Assembly: GCA_029210625.1 (NCBI GenBank)
Contig: JARGFU010000026.1
Coordinates: 1-64,000 of the forward strand
DNA length: 64,000 nt
From: Deltaproteobacteria bacterium
Lineage (GTDB): Bacteria > Myxococcota > Myxococcia > SLRQ01
Reading direction: 5' to 3'
The notes beneath the pieces are model-generated. The model was not told the DNA's origin. It did not search any database and was given only the letters and a program-made list of their open reading frames with translations. Numbering within the stretch: position 1 is the stretch's first letter; each line of letters begins with the position of its first letter. The position numbers and the translations under genes are program-made. Below, in pieces: positions 42,871 to 54,388 of this stretch.

Positions 42871-45054
42871 ATGGACGTGCGCGCCAAGCTCCGGGAGACC
42901 TTCGGCTTCGAGGCCTTCCGGCCGGGCCAGGAGGCCATCGTCGAGGCCGTCCTCGAGGGCCGCGACCTGCTGGCGGTGATGCCCACCGGCGCGGGCAAGA
43001 GCCTCTGCTACCAGCTCCCCGCCACCCTCCTGCCGGGCCTCACCCTGGTGGTCAGCCCGCTCATCGCCCTCATGAAGGATCAGGTCGACGCCCTGCGCGA
43101 GCACGGCATCGCGGCGGCCCTGATCAACTCCAGCCAGAGCGCCGGCGAGCAGCGCGAGACCCTCGAGCGGGTCCGGGCCGGGGAGGTGAAGCTCCTCTAC
43201 GTCGCGCCCGAGCGCTTCGGGGCGGCGGGCTTCCTCGAGAGGATCCAGGGGGTGCCCCTCTCCCTGATGGCCATCGACGAGGCCCACTGCATCTCCCAGT
43301 GGGGGCACCAGTTCCGGCCCGACTACACCCGCCTCGGTGAGGTGCGCGAGCTCCTCGCGCCCGAGCGCCTGGCCGGCTTCACCGCCACCGCCACCCAGGA
43401 GGTGCGCGACGACATCGCCCGGGAGCTGCGCCTGCGCGATCCGATGATCGAGGTCCACGGCTTCGATCGCCCCGAGCTCTTCTTCGGAGCCGAGCAGCTC
43501 GCCGGCAAGAAGCTGAAGGCCGCCCGCGTGCTGCACCACCTCGGGGCCCTGCGCGAGCAGCACGGGGAGGACGCCAGCGCCATCGTCTACTGCGGCACCC
43601 GCAAGGACACCGAGGCCCTCACCGAGCTCCTGCGGGGCAAGGGCGTCCCGGCGATCGCCTACCACGCCGGCCTCGGCGACGAGGAGCGCGCGCAGGCTCA
43701 GGACGCCTTCATGTCGGGGGAGACGCCGGTGGTGGTCGCCACCAACGCCTTCGGGATGGGCGTCGACAAGGCCGACATCCGCCTGGTGCTCCACCACGAC
43801 CTGCCCGGCAGCGTCGAGGCCTACTATCAGGAGGCCGGCCGCGCCGGCCGCGACGGCGAGCCCGCGAAGGCGATCCTCCTCTGGGGGCTGGGCGACCTGC
43901 GCCTGCGCCGCTTCTTCATCGAGAAGGGGACGCCGAGCCCCGCCGATCTCGACCGGGTCTGGGAGCGCCTCTCCACCGGGGGGCGGCCGGGGCAGGTCCG
44001 CGCCGGCACCACCCGGGAGCTCGCCGAGCGCGCGGGGGTCGAGGCCGGGGTCGTCCCGGTGATCCTGCGCCTCCTCGAGAAGGCCGGGCACCTGCGCCCC
44101 GAGGAGGCCGAGGAGGACGAGGAGGGCCGCCTGCGCCTGCGCCTCCTCGACACCGCCCCCCGCTCGGGGCTGCGGGTCGATCGCGAGGGGCTCCTGCTCT
44201 TCCGCCAGCTGGAGGAGGCCCGCCTCGAGCGGATGGTCACCTACGCCGGCCGGGCCCTCTGCCGGCGCCGCGCCCTCCTCGACTACTTCGGGGATCGCGA
44301 CGGCCCGGCCCCGGGCGAGCTCTGCGGGAGCTGCGATGCCTGCGAGGCGGCCCTCGCCCGGGGAGGGGCGACGCTCGAGCTCTCCGAGGCCTCCTACGAG
44401 AGGGTCCGGGCGGCCCTCGCGCTCGTCGACTCCACCGACTTCCCCTTCGGCCGCCGCAAGCTCGCCGCCGCCCTGGCGGGCGAGGATGCCCCGGGCCTCG
44501 AGCGCACCTCGCTGGTCCGTCACCCCGCCGCCGGCAGCTTCGCCTGCCTGGGAGGCGGCGCCCTCGCCGCCGCCGAGCAGGTCCTCGACCGCTGCGTGGG
44601 GGCGGCGCTCCTCTCGGTGCACCACGATCCCTACCCGGTGATCACGATCACCGCCCGGGGCCGGGCCGTCCTCGCCGGCGCCGCCGAGGTCCCCGGCGAG
44701 ATCGCCGCGCTGGCCGACGAGGATCAGGTCACCGCCGCCCTCGACGAGGCGCGGGCCCGCGAGCGGGCCGCGAGGGCCGCGGCGCCCCGGCGGCGCAAGA
44801 AGAAGGGGGCGCCGTCCCCCGAGAGCTTCGGCCCGGTGGACGAGGCCCTCTTCGAGCGCCTGCGCGAGCTGCGCAGCCGGCTGGCGAGCGAGCAGGGCGT
44901 GCCGCCCTACGTGATCTTCCACGACAAGCACCTCGCCGCGATCGCCGCCCTGCAGCCGAGGAGCGAGGAGGCCCTGCTCGGCGTGCCCGGCATGGGCCCG
45001 AAGAAGCTCGAGAAGTACGGCGCCGCCCTCCTCGAGCTCCTCCGGGACGGCTAG
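42871..45054 (+). CDS. recQ: ATP-dependent DNA helicase RecQ
   Basis: 727 residues. A 3'-5' helicase in recombination and repair. Walker A MPTGAGKS (about 37-44), DEAH (136-139), helicase C domain (ATNAFGMGVDKADIR, YYQEAGRAGRDG), zinc-binding cysteines (CRRRALLDYF...CGSCDAC), winged helix and C-terminal HRDC (LFERLRELRSRLASEQGVPPY). The start at 42871 matches the family; in-frame sequence upstream does not. Confidence 0.96.
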   Translation: MDVRAKLRETFGFEAFRPGQEAIVEAVLEGRDLLAVMPTGAGKSLCYQLPATLLPGLTLVVSPLIALMKDQVDALREHGIAAALINSSQSAGEQRETLERVRAGEVKLLYVAPERFGAAGFLERIQGVPLSLMAIDEAHCISQWGHQFRPDYTRLGEVRELLAPERLAGFTATATQEVRDDIARELRLRDPMIEVHGFDRPELFFGAEQLAGKKLKAARVLHHLGALREQHGEDASAIVYCGTRKDTEALTELLRGKGVPAIAYHAGLGDEERAQAQDAFMSGETPVVVATNAFGMGVDKADIRLVLHHDLPGSVEAYYQEAGRAGRDGEPAKAILLWGLGDLRLRRFFIEKGTPSPADLDRVWERLSTGGRPGQVRAGTTRELAERAGVEAGVVPVILRLLEKAGHLRPEEAEEDEEGRLRLRLLDTAPRSGLRVDREGLLLFRQLEEARLERMVTYAGRALCRRRALLDYFGDRDGPAPGELCGSCDACEAALARGGATLELSEASYERVRAALALVDSTDFPFGRRKLAAALAGEDAPGLERTSLVRHPAAGSFACLGGGALAAAEQVLDRCVGAALLSVHHDPYPVITITARGRAVLAGAAEVPGEIAALADEDQVTAALDEARARERAARAAAPRRRKKKGAPSPESFGPVDEALFERLRELRSRLASEQGVPPYVIFHDKHLAAIAALQPRSEEALLGVPGMGPKKLEKYGAALLELLRDG

Positions 45055-45206
45055 TCGCCGGGGTGGTAGGGCACGCCGAGCGGCGCGCGGGCGTGGCGGA
45101 CCATCGGGTGCACCTCTGCGGGCGCGTCGGCCCGCGCGGGCAGCGCGCCGAGCAAGAGGACGCCGAGGGCGAGGGGCAGAGCCCGGCCGCGAGGGGTCTC
45201 CTCCAC
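45051..45206 (-). CDS. Small predicted secreted protein, 51 residues
   Basis: GTG start at 45206 with GAGG a few bases upstream. The product begins with charged residues, then PLALGVLLLGALPARA as a signal peptide, leaving about 25 mature residues (ADAPAEVHPMVRHARAPLGV...). Its stop overlaps that of recQ (CTAG). It has no recognised relatives. The signal-peptide pattern and clean boundaries are the only evidence. Confidence 0.45.
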   Translation of the reverse strand: MEETPRGRALPLALGVLLLGALPARADAPAEVHPMVRHARAPLGVPYHPGD

Positions 45207-45371
45207 GCTGCCTCAACCGCAGGGGCGCGAGCGGGATTCCCAACCTAACTTGAAGAGGCGCCCCGGGAGCCGTGAATCCTCTGGTGAGGTCGGTGGCTCC
45301 CATGGGGTGAATGCGCAGCCGGGGAGCTCGGCAGCGCGGGTCGAAACCAATCTTTGTTGAGGAGAAGTTCC

Positions 45372-45746
45372 ATGACCGTCATCAACCTGACCAAGGAAAA
45401 CTTCGAAGAGACCATCCAGAACAACGACATCGTCTTCGTCGACTTCTGGGCCCCCTGGTGTGGTCCCTGCCGCGCCTTCGCGCCGACCTACGAGGCCGAG
45501 GCGGCCAAGCACCCCGGCGCGGTCTTCGCCAAGGTGAACACCGACGAGGAGCAGGAGCTCGCCGCCGCCTTCCAGATCCGCTCGATCCCGACCCTCATGG
45601 CCTTCCGCGAGCAGATCGGCGTCTTCGCCCAGCCGGGCGCCCTGCCGGCCTCGGCCCTCTCCGACGTCGTCGGCCAGGTCGAGTCCCTCGACATGGAGGA
45701 CGTCCGCAAGAAGGTCGCCGAGCACCAGGCGAAGCACGCCAACTAG
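45372..45746 (+). CDS. trxA: Thioredoxin
   Basis: 124 residues with the active site WCGPC (Cys30, Cys33), the cis-Pro loop SIPTLMAF, and a typical thioredoxin fold. GAGGAGAAGTTCC precedes the ATG. Cytosolic disulfide reductase. Slightly longer at the C-terminus than E. coli thioredoxin. Confidence 0.94.
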   Translation: MTVINLTKENFEETIQNNDIVFVDFWAPWCGPCRAFAPTYEAEAAKHPGAVFAKVNTDEEQELAAAFQIRSIPTLMAFREQIGVFAQPGALPASALSDVVGQVESLDMEDVRKKVAEHQAKHAN

Positions 45747-45847
45747 TCACAGCGCAGTACGACCGATTCGACCCGGCCGCGCCCGGGCTGTCGTCCCAGG
45801 ATCTTTTCTCCCCCGCCTTTGGGACGGCGGCTTCGGGCGCTGCCTTT

Positions 45848-46330
45848 TTAAGGCGCCGGGAGCGTCCGGGCGAAGGCCAGGACGTGGCCGTCGGGATCGA
45901 GGCTGTAGGCCGCCTCGTCCCCCCAGGGCCGGGGCGCGAGCGCCGAGAGCTCCCGCGCGCCCGCCGCGAGGGCCCGGGCGTGGAAGGCCGCCGGCTCCTC
46001 CACCCGCAGGTAGAGCTCGGCCCGCGGCACCCCCGAGCCCGCGGCGGGGTCCGGGAGGGCCTCGCCGAGCAGGCGCTTGATCCCGGCCTCCGGCATCAGC
46101 CCGAGGAGGGCGCCGCCCGGCAGGGTGAGCTCGGTCATCCCCGGGACGTCGAGGTTCGGCGCGACGCCCAGGACCTCGACGTAGAAGTCCCGCGCGCTCG
46201 CCTGGTCGGCCACGTAGAGGACGACGAGGGTGGGGGAGGCGCTCATGGTGGGGCGGGCGCCCCCGCTCGTCGCGCAGGCCGCGAGCAGGGGCAGGAGGAG
46301 GCCGGTCAGCCGGCGCAGGGTCCGCCTCAA
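45848..46330 (-). CDS. VOC-family (glyoxalase-like) lipoprotein
   Basis: 160 residues. A TTG start overlaps the cyclophilin stop as TTGA. A short signal peptide ends in LLAAC (Cys19), followed by one VOC domain (LVVLYVADQASARDFYVEVLG, AAYSLDPDGHVLAFA). VOC proteins bind metals or small molecules; the substrate is unknown. If Met at 46246 were the start it would be a cytoplasmic VOC protein; the clear lipobox favours the longer form. Confidence 0.8.
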   Translation of the reverse strand: MRRTLRRLTGLLLPLLAACATSGGARPTMSASPTLVVLYVADQASARDFYVEVLGVAPNLDVPGMTELTLPGGALLGLMPEAGIKRLLGEALPDPAAGSGVPRAELYLRVEEPAAFHARALAAGARELSALAPRPWGDEAAYSLDPDGHVLAFARTLPAP

Positions 46331-46902
46331 CCGCGGACGATCTCGACCCGCTCGAGCACCACCGGGGTGTTCGGGCAGTCGCGGGAGTTCCGGGGCACCC
46401 GGGCGATCTGCTTGACGATCTCGAGGCCCGCCACGATCTCACCGAAGACCGCGTGCTTGTTGTCGAGGAAGGGGGTCGGGACCTCGGTCACGAAGAACTG
46501 CGAGCCGTTGGTGCCCGGGCCGGCGTTGGCCATCGAGAGCATGCCCGGCCTGCTGTGGTTCAGCCCCGGCGCGAACTCGTCGTCGAAGCGGTAGCCCGGA
46601 CCGCCGGTGCCCCAGTCGGAGCGATCGGCGCGGGTCTTGGGGTCGCCGCACTGGATCATGAAGTCGGGGATCACCCGATGGAACTTGATCCCGTCGTAGA
46701 AGGGCACGCCCCGCTTCTCCTGGTTGGAGATGGGGTCGACCCAGGGGATGGTGCCCTCGGCCAGACCCACGAAGTTGCCCACCGTGACGGGCGCCTCGTC
46801 GGCGAAGAGCTTGACCTTGATCTGTCCCTGGGTCGTGTGCAGCACCGCGTGCATCGGGCCGGCGACCGAGGGGAGCTCCGGGGGAAGGTTCTTCAGTGTC
46901 AT
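46327..46902 (-). CDS. Cyclophilin-type peptidyl-prolyl isomerase
   Basis: 191 residues, no signal peptide. Cyclophilin signatures FHRVIPDFMIQCGD, GSQFFVTEVPTPFLDNKHAVFGEIV are intact. The start at 46902 places the domain at the N-terminus. Confidence 0.93.
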   Translation of the reverse strand: MTLKNLPPELPSVAGPMHAVLHTTQGQIKVKLFADEAPVTVGNFVGLAEGTIPWVDPISNQEKRGVPFYDGIKFHRVIPDFMIQCGDPKTRADRSDWGTGGPGYRFDDEFAPGLNHSRPGMLSMANAGPGTNGSQFFVTEVPTPFLDNKHAVFGEIVAGLEIVKQIARVPRNSRDCPNTPVVLERVEIVRG

Positions 46903-46983
46903 GCGCAAGGGTGGTAGCGCGACCGCGATCGGATGGGAAGGCGCGCCGCACCCGCTTGTCCGCCCTGCCGCACCTGCCGCAGG

Positions 46984-47766
46984 ATGGCGTCCGTGAGCGC
47001 GGAGACGATCCTGCAGGCGGGGGCCCTCTCGATCCTGGCCCTGGGGCTGGCGGCGGTGATCGCCCTGACCTTCCTCTCGGCGCCCTACGGCCGCCACGCC
47101 CGGGCGGGGTGGGGGCCCTCGATCGGCGCCCGGCGCGGCTGGCACCTGATGGAGGCCCCGGCCTTCTTCGGCTTCGTCGGGGTGGCCCTCTACCACCTGG
47201 TCGGTCCGGGCCTGCGCGCCCCGGTCGATCCGGCGAGCTGGATCCTCTTCGCCCTCTGGATCCTCCACTACGGCGACCGGGATCTCCTCTATCCCCGCCG
47301 GCTGCGGGACCCCTACCGGCCGATGCCGCTGGCGGTCGTCGGGATGGGCTTCTCCTTCAACCTCCTCAACGGCCCCCCCAACGGGCTGGCCGTCGGCCTG
47401 GAGCGACACCCGGTCGCGTGGCTGCTCGACCCTCGCTTCCTCGGGGGCGTCCTCCTCTTCCTCGCCGGCTTCGGGCTCAACCGCGCCTCCGATGCCCGGC
47501 TCCTGCGCCTGCGCGAGGCGAACCCCGGCGGCTACGCCATCCCCCGGGGCGGCCTCTTCACCTGGGTCTCCTGCCCCAACTACCTCGCCGAGATCGTGCA
47601 GTGGATCGGCTGGGCGCTCGCCACCGGCTCCCTGATCGGGGCGGCCTTCGCGATCTTCACCGCCTGCAACCTCGCCCCCCGCGCCCTGCAGCACCACCGC
47701 TGGTACCGGGAGAACTTCCCCGACTACCCGCCCGGGCGAAGAGCCCTCCTCCCCTTCGTCCTCTGA
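46984..47766 (+). CDS. Steroid 5-alpha-reductase / DUF1295-like membrane enzyme
   Basis: 260 residues with five or six transmembrane helices. The C-terminus (GYAIPRGGLFTWVSCPNYLAEIVQWIGWAL, HHRWYRENFPDYP) is the NADPH-binding signature of 3-oxo-5-alpha-steroid 4-dehydrogenase-like proteins. It probably reduces a lipid enone; the substrate cannot be told. Start 46984 taken; 46933 would add 17 residues. Confidence 0.83.
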   Translation: MASVSAETILQAGALSILALGLAAVIALTFLSAPYGRHARAGWGPSIGARRGWHLMEAPAFFGFVGVALYHLVGPGLRAPVDPASWILFALWILHYGDRDLLYPRRLRDPYRPMPLAVVGMGFSFNLLNGPPNGLAVGLERHPVAWLLDPRFLGGVLLFLAGFGLNRASDARLLRLREANPGGYAIPRGGLFTWVSCPNYLAEIVQWIGWALATGSLIGAAFAIFTACNLAPRALQHHRWYRENFPDYPPGRRALLPFVL

Positions 47767-47826
47767 AGCCCCGCCGCCGTGGCCTCCCGGGCGGTCACGA
47801 CCGCCCCGGGGGGTGCTGCCGGGCTC

Positions 47827-47850
47827 TTGTCAGCTGACCTCGTCTCGCCC
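47827..47850 (+). promoter_or_regulatory. Candidate promoter of the porin-like gene
   Basis: TTGTCA (47827-47832) with CATGAA/ATGAAT 17-18 bases downstream. The Fur-type palindrome lies just after it, as an operator would. Confidence 0.35.
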
Positions 47851-47860
47851 ATGAATGGTC

Positions 47861-47877
47861 TTGCGAATCATTCGCAA
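47861..47877. promoter_or_regulatory. Fur/Zur-type palindromic operator
   Basis: TTGCGAATCATTCGCAA is a perfect 17-base palindrome around a central C. It matches the 7-1-7 Fur-family layout (TGATAATnATTATCA) at the core AATnATT. It lies 18 bases before the porin-like gene. Confidence 0.5.
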
Positions 47878-47895
47878 CTTAGCACGAGGTCCACC

Positions 47896-48636
47896 ATGAA
47901 GGCACGGCTCCCCCGTCTTCCCGGCCCCTCAGGCCGCATCCTCCTCACCCTCCTCGCCCTCGCTCCCGCGGCCGCGTCGGCGGTCCACCCCCTGGCCACC
48001 GACGATGCGGGCACCGTGGGCGCCGGCGCCGCCGAGGTCGAGCTCTCCTTCGCCGGAGAGCAGGCGGCGGTCGAGGGGCTGGGGCTCTCCACCGGCCTGG
48101 CCCTCCACGCCGGCATCCTGGAGACCCTCGATCTGGGGATCGGCCTGGGCTACGCCTGGAGCGGCGCCATGGACGATCCGGTGCTGGACCTCAAGTGGCG
48201 GGCCCTGGAGGGGGAGGGGCTGCTGCCGGCCCTCGCGCTGCGCCTGGATCTCCGGGTGGGCCAGGGGGGCACCGCCGGCGAGGGGCACGGCCTGGGAGCC
48301 CACGCCGTCCTGACCTGGGAGCGCGCCCGCTGGCTGGTCAGCCTCTGCGCCGGCACGGCCCTGGATGGGCTGGGCCAGCAGAGCGCCGCGACCCCCTCCC
48401 TCGAGGGCGGGGGGATGCTCCTCCTGCCGGCCGGAGAGGGCCTCCAGCTGGGCGCCGAGACCGTGGTCGCCCTGCCCGGCGCCGGGGAGCCGGTGGGCCT
48501 GGACCTCATGGCGGCCGGCCTCCTCGAGCTGGGCGAGCGCCACCTCCTGAGCCTGGGGGTGGGCGTGCACCTCGAGCAGGCCGCCTCCCCGGGCTGGGTG
48601 GGGACCCTCGGCTTCACCACCGCCTTCGGGGGCTGA
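47896..48636 (+). CDS. Outer-membrane porin/transporter-like protein
   Basis: 246 residues. The signal peptide ends near ASA, then HPLATDDAGTVGAGAAEVELS, the typical opening of the MetA-pathway phenol-degradation/transporter family (PF13557-like). Alternating beta-strands follow to a terminal FTTAFGG. An outer-membrane beta-barrel is likely. The operator upstream suggests metal-responsive expression. Confidence 0.7.
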   Translation: MKARLPRLPGPSGRILLTLLALAPAAASAVHPLATDDAGTVGAGAAEVELSFAGEQAAVEGLGLSTGLALHAGILETLDLGIGLGYAWSGAMDDPVLDLKWRALEGEGLLPALALRLDLRVGQGGTAGEGHGLGAHAVLTWERARWLVSLCAGTALDGLGQQSAATPSLEGGGMLLLPAGEGLQLGAETVVALPGAGEPVGLDLMAAGLLELGERHLLSLGVGVHLEQAASPGWVGTLGFTTAFGG

Positions 48637-48669
48637 TCGAGGAAAAAGTGAAGAATCGAACTTTTCCGT

Positions 48670-48697
48670 TTGACGGCCCCGATGGCCGGATCATACT
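48670..48697 (+). promoter_or_regulatory. Promoter of the structured RNA upstream of metH
   Basis: TTGACG (48670-48675), 16-base spacer, CATACT (48692-48697). It would start transcription at about 48703-48706, close to or within the first stem of the RNA. Confidence 0.5.
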
Positions 48698-48700
48698 GCC

Positions 48701-48854
48701 CCATAACTACGAATAACCGCGCCGAGTTATGGCCAATTGCAGGGGCGTGGTGGCAGTAAGGGAGCGACTGCCGATCCAAATTCCTGCTAATGAGCCGAGC
48801 GCCTAGGCGCAAAAGCCCCCGCCGGTTCATCGAACCAGCGGGGGTTTTTCTTTT
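48701..48854 (+). ncRNA. Structured RNA or leader ending in a strong terminator, upstream of metH
   Basis: Successive pairings are visible: CCATAACT (48701-48708) with AGTTATGG (48725-48732); GCAGG (48739-48743) with CCTGC (48783-48787), enclosing GGCAGT (48752-48757) with ACTGCC (48767-48772); palindrome GCGCCTAGGCGC (48799-48810); then an intrinsic terminator. A promoter precedes it. It does not show the conserved boxes of SAM-I, SAH or cobalamin riboswitches. It is either an independent small RNA or an attenuator for metH, which starts 60 bases after the terminator. Confidence 0.55.
48811..48854 (+). terminator. Intrinsic terminator before metH
   Basis: CCCCCGC (48816-48822) pairs with GCGGGGG (48838-48844), extended by GGTTC/GAACC around loop ATC, followed by TTTTTCTTTT. 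Confidence 0.9.
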
Positions 48855-48914
48855 AAGCCGTTCTTCGGTGATAAAGGCCCACTCCCCCATCCCCGGCCCT
48901 CGGAAAAGAGCACG

Positions 48915-52628
<3,714 letters not shown>

Positions 52629-52642
52629 GGCGTCTCGTTCAC

Positions 52643-52729
52643 GTCCACGTACACGTCCACGTACACGGGTTCTCCCGTGGGCCTTGGGTGAGGGTGCAGC
52701 GAGCCCTCGGAAAGGCCGTGTACGTGGAC
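52643..52729. repeat. Palindromic element, GTCCACGTACAC tandem with inverted end (copy B)
   Basis: Two tandem GTCCACGTACAC units (52643-52666) followed by GGGTTCTCCCG, GCAGCGAGCC and the exact inverse GTGTACGTGGAC (52718-52729). It has the same order as copy A at 22877-23053, with fewer tandem units and a shorter middle. Confidence 0.78.
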
Positions 52730-52784
52730 GTGTGCCGACGGACCCGGGAATGTGAGGGGCCCAGAGCGGTTCGATCCCATGTGG

Positions 52785-52790
52785 TAGAAT
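52785..52790 (+). promoter_or_regulatory. Extended -10 of the zinc-ribbon protein gene
   Basis: TGGTAGAAT, hexamer TAGAAT, seven bases before the ATG at 52798. If used, the message would be leaderless. Confidence 0.4.
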
Positions 52791-52797
52791 CGAAGCC

Positions 52798-53133
52798 ATG
52801 AGAAGAATCCCTCTCCTCCCCGGCCTCCTCGCCCTCGGCGGGGCGATCGTCGGCGGCGCGATCCTCGGCAGCCGCCTGGCGAGGAAGCTCCGTCGCCAGA
52901 CCTGGGAGGCGCGGCCGGGACGTAGCCCGGAGCGGCCCTGGCGGGTCACCGACTTCGACGAGGTCGAGGAGGTGATCGGCGGGACCCGCTGCCACTGCGG
53001 CGGCGTCCTCGAGTCGCCGCAGGGGGCCTCCGAGCTGGAGCCGGAGGGCACCATGCGGGTCGCGCGCTCTCGCTGCCAGCAGTGCGGATCGGAGCACGAG
53101 CTCTACTTCGATCTGCGCGAGGTGCGGCACTGA
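52798..53133 (+). CDS. Small membrane-anchored zinc-ribbon protein
   Basis: 111 residues. One N-terminal transmembrane helix (PLLPGLLALGGAIVGGAILG), a basic linker, then CHCGG...CQQCG (four cysteines as CxC and CxxC) in a short zinc-ribbon-like domain, ending LYFDLREVRH. Not recognised as a named family. The function is unknown. Confidence 0.7.
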   Translation: MRRIPLLPGLLALGGAIVGGAILGSRLARKLRRQTWEARPGRSPERPWRVTDFDEVEEVIGGTRCHCGGVLESPQGASELEPEGTMRVARSRCQQCGSEHELYFDLREVRH

Positions 53134-53139
53134 AAACCG

Positions 53140-53194
53140 GCTACGAGCTGTGAGCTGCGGGCTGCGAGCTCGCAACCAGTTCGAAGCTCGTAGC
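53140..53194. repeat. Inverted repeat of AGCT-rich words
   Basis: GCTACGAGCT (53140-53149) and AGCTCGTAGC (53185-53194) are perfect complements. Between them lie diverged repeats of GAGCTGCGGGCTGCGAGCT. Confidence 0.6.
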
Positions 53195-53200
53195 TCGCGG

Positions 53201-53219
53201 CCGACGCCCCGGGCGTCGG
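53201..53219. terminator. Hairpin between convergent genes
   Basis: CCGACGCCC/GGGCGTCGG with a one-base nominal loop, between the ends of the zinc-ribbon and amidotransferase genes. No T-run. Confidence 0.35.
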
Positions 53220-53221
53220 GA

Positions 53222-54103
53222 TCAGCCCGCAGCCACGAGCGCGGCGTCCCCGTCCGCCGAAGTGGTGGCGGTGCCGTACTCTCTGCGCGGCGGCGGCAGG
53301 CTGTTCGCCAGCACCCGGCCGTTCGCGATGGCCACGATCTCGCCCTCCATCAACGGCTGCCAGGGCTCGTCCGAGAGCGGGCGGCTGGCGATCAGCACCA
53401 CCTCCTGGCGGGCGGTGTCGGTGCGGATCTTCGCGCCCTCGAGCTCGTGCACGGTGGGCTCGGTGCAGGTGCGCCGCAGCAGGTGCAGCCCCGGGGCCAC
53501 GATCGAGCCGTCCTCCTGGGTGCGCCGGTGGCCGTGGGCGAAGAGCACGTCGCCGTCGCTGTAGAGGAAGTTCGCCGGACCCAGCCGGCTGATGCGGTGC
53601 GCGAAGGTGCTCACCACCTCCAGGCGATCGGCCAGGGGTGGCAGGCCCTGCACCCGCCGCCAGAGCCCGCGCATCTCACCCATCAGGGTGCAGAAGGCCT
53701 GCTCCGAGTCCGTGTCGCCCAGGGGGAGGTAGGCGTCGAGGCGCCGCCACGGCTGCCGGCGCAGGTTCTCGAGGTTGCCGTTGTGGGCGAAGACGTGGAG
53801 GCGGCCGCCGAGCTCCCGGGCGAAGGGCTGAGTGTTGCGCAGGGTGCGCGCGCCCATGGTCGCCTTGCGGATGTGGGAGATCACCAGGTTCGAGCGCAGG
53901 TCGTGGTGCTCGACGAAGCGGGCACACTCGCTGTGCGCGGCGGCCTCGCTCTCCCGCAGGATCTGGGCGTCGGGCCCCTCGAAGAAGGCGATCCCCCAGC
54001 CGTCGGCGTGCGGTCCGGTCGCGCCCCCGCGCCTCGAGAAGGTCTCGAAGGAGAGGTTCACGTTGACCGGGCGCCGGGCGCTCGCTGCGAAGAGCTCACA
54101 CAT
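53222..54103 (-). CDS. Class II glutamine amidotransferase
   Basis: 293 residues starting Met-Cys; Cys2 is the N-terminal nucleophile after Met removal. HADGWGIAFFEG, ISHIRKAT, FAHNGNLEN and the TDSE motif match the YafJ/EgtC-like GATase II family. It would release ammonia from glutamine; the acceptor is unknown. No partner synthetase is adjacent. Confidence 0.88.
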   Translation of the reverse strand: MCELFAASARRPVNVNLSFETFSRRGGATGPHADGWGIAFFEGPDAQILRESEAAAHSECARFVEHHDLRSNLVISHIRKATMGARTLRNTQPFARELGGRLHVFAHNGNLENLRRQPWRRLDAYLPLGDTDSEQAFCTLMGEMRGLWRRVQGLPPLADRLEVVSTFAHRISRLGPANFLYSDGDVLFAHGHRRTQEDGSIVAPGLHLLRRTCTEPTVHELEGAKIRTDTARQEVVLIASRPLSDEPWQPLMEGEIVAIANGRVLANSLPPPRREYGTATTSADGDAALVAAG

Positions 54104-54388
54104 GGGAATCGAGGGGGGATCTCCTGGGGCAGAGGACACGAGCAGGCGCAGGAGCGGGGGTAAACCCGTAGGTCCCCGGCGACCCTCGGATCGAACTCCC
54201 GGTCCACCGTGCAAGCACGGGGCCGCTTCCTCAAAAGGGGCCCTCGCTACCCGGTCAGAGCCACCACCCCGCAGGATCGATGCATCTTCTGCGAGATCCC
54301 CGGGGGTCCCCGCGTAAAAAACGCAGCGAAACCCCTCTATCCCGGTGCAAATACTGAAGGATCTCGCGCCCGGGTCCGTCGCAGTGCG

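Noticed and set aside
45793-45837. CGTCCCA/TGGGACG inverted repeat after trxA
   Set aside because: A seven-base stem with a long loop and no T-run directly after it; too weak to call a terminator.
48701-48854. Cobalamin or SAM riboswitch before metH
   Set aside because: The conserved boxes for those classes are not visible. A GAGCGACTGCC string only loosely resembles a cobalamin core.
54180-54250. tRNA-like stretch on the minus strand (GGGAGTTCGATCC after a CCGTGCTTGCACGG hairpin)
   Set aside because: The T-arm words look right, but the stem does not pair, the anticodon arm is three bases short and no matching acceptor stem exists. At best a decayed tRNA fragment. The rest of 54104-54388 shows nothing convincing.
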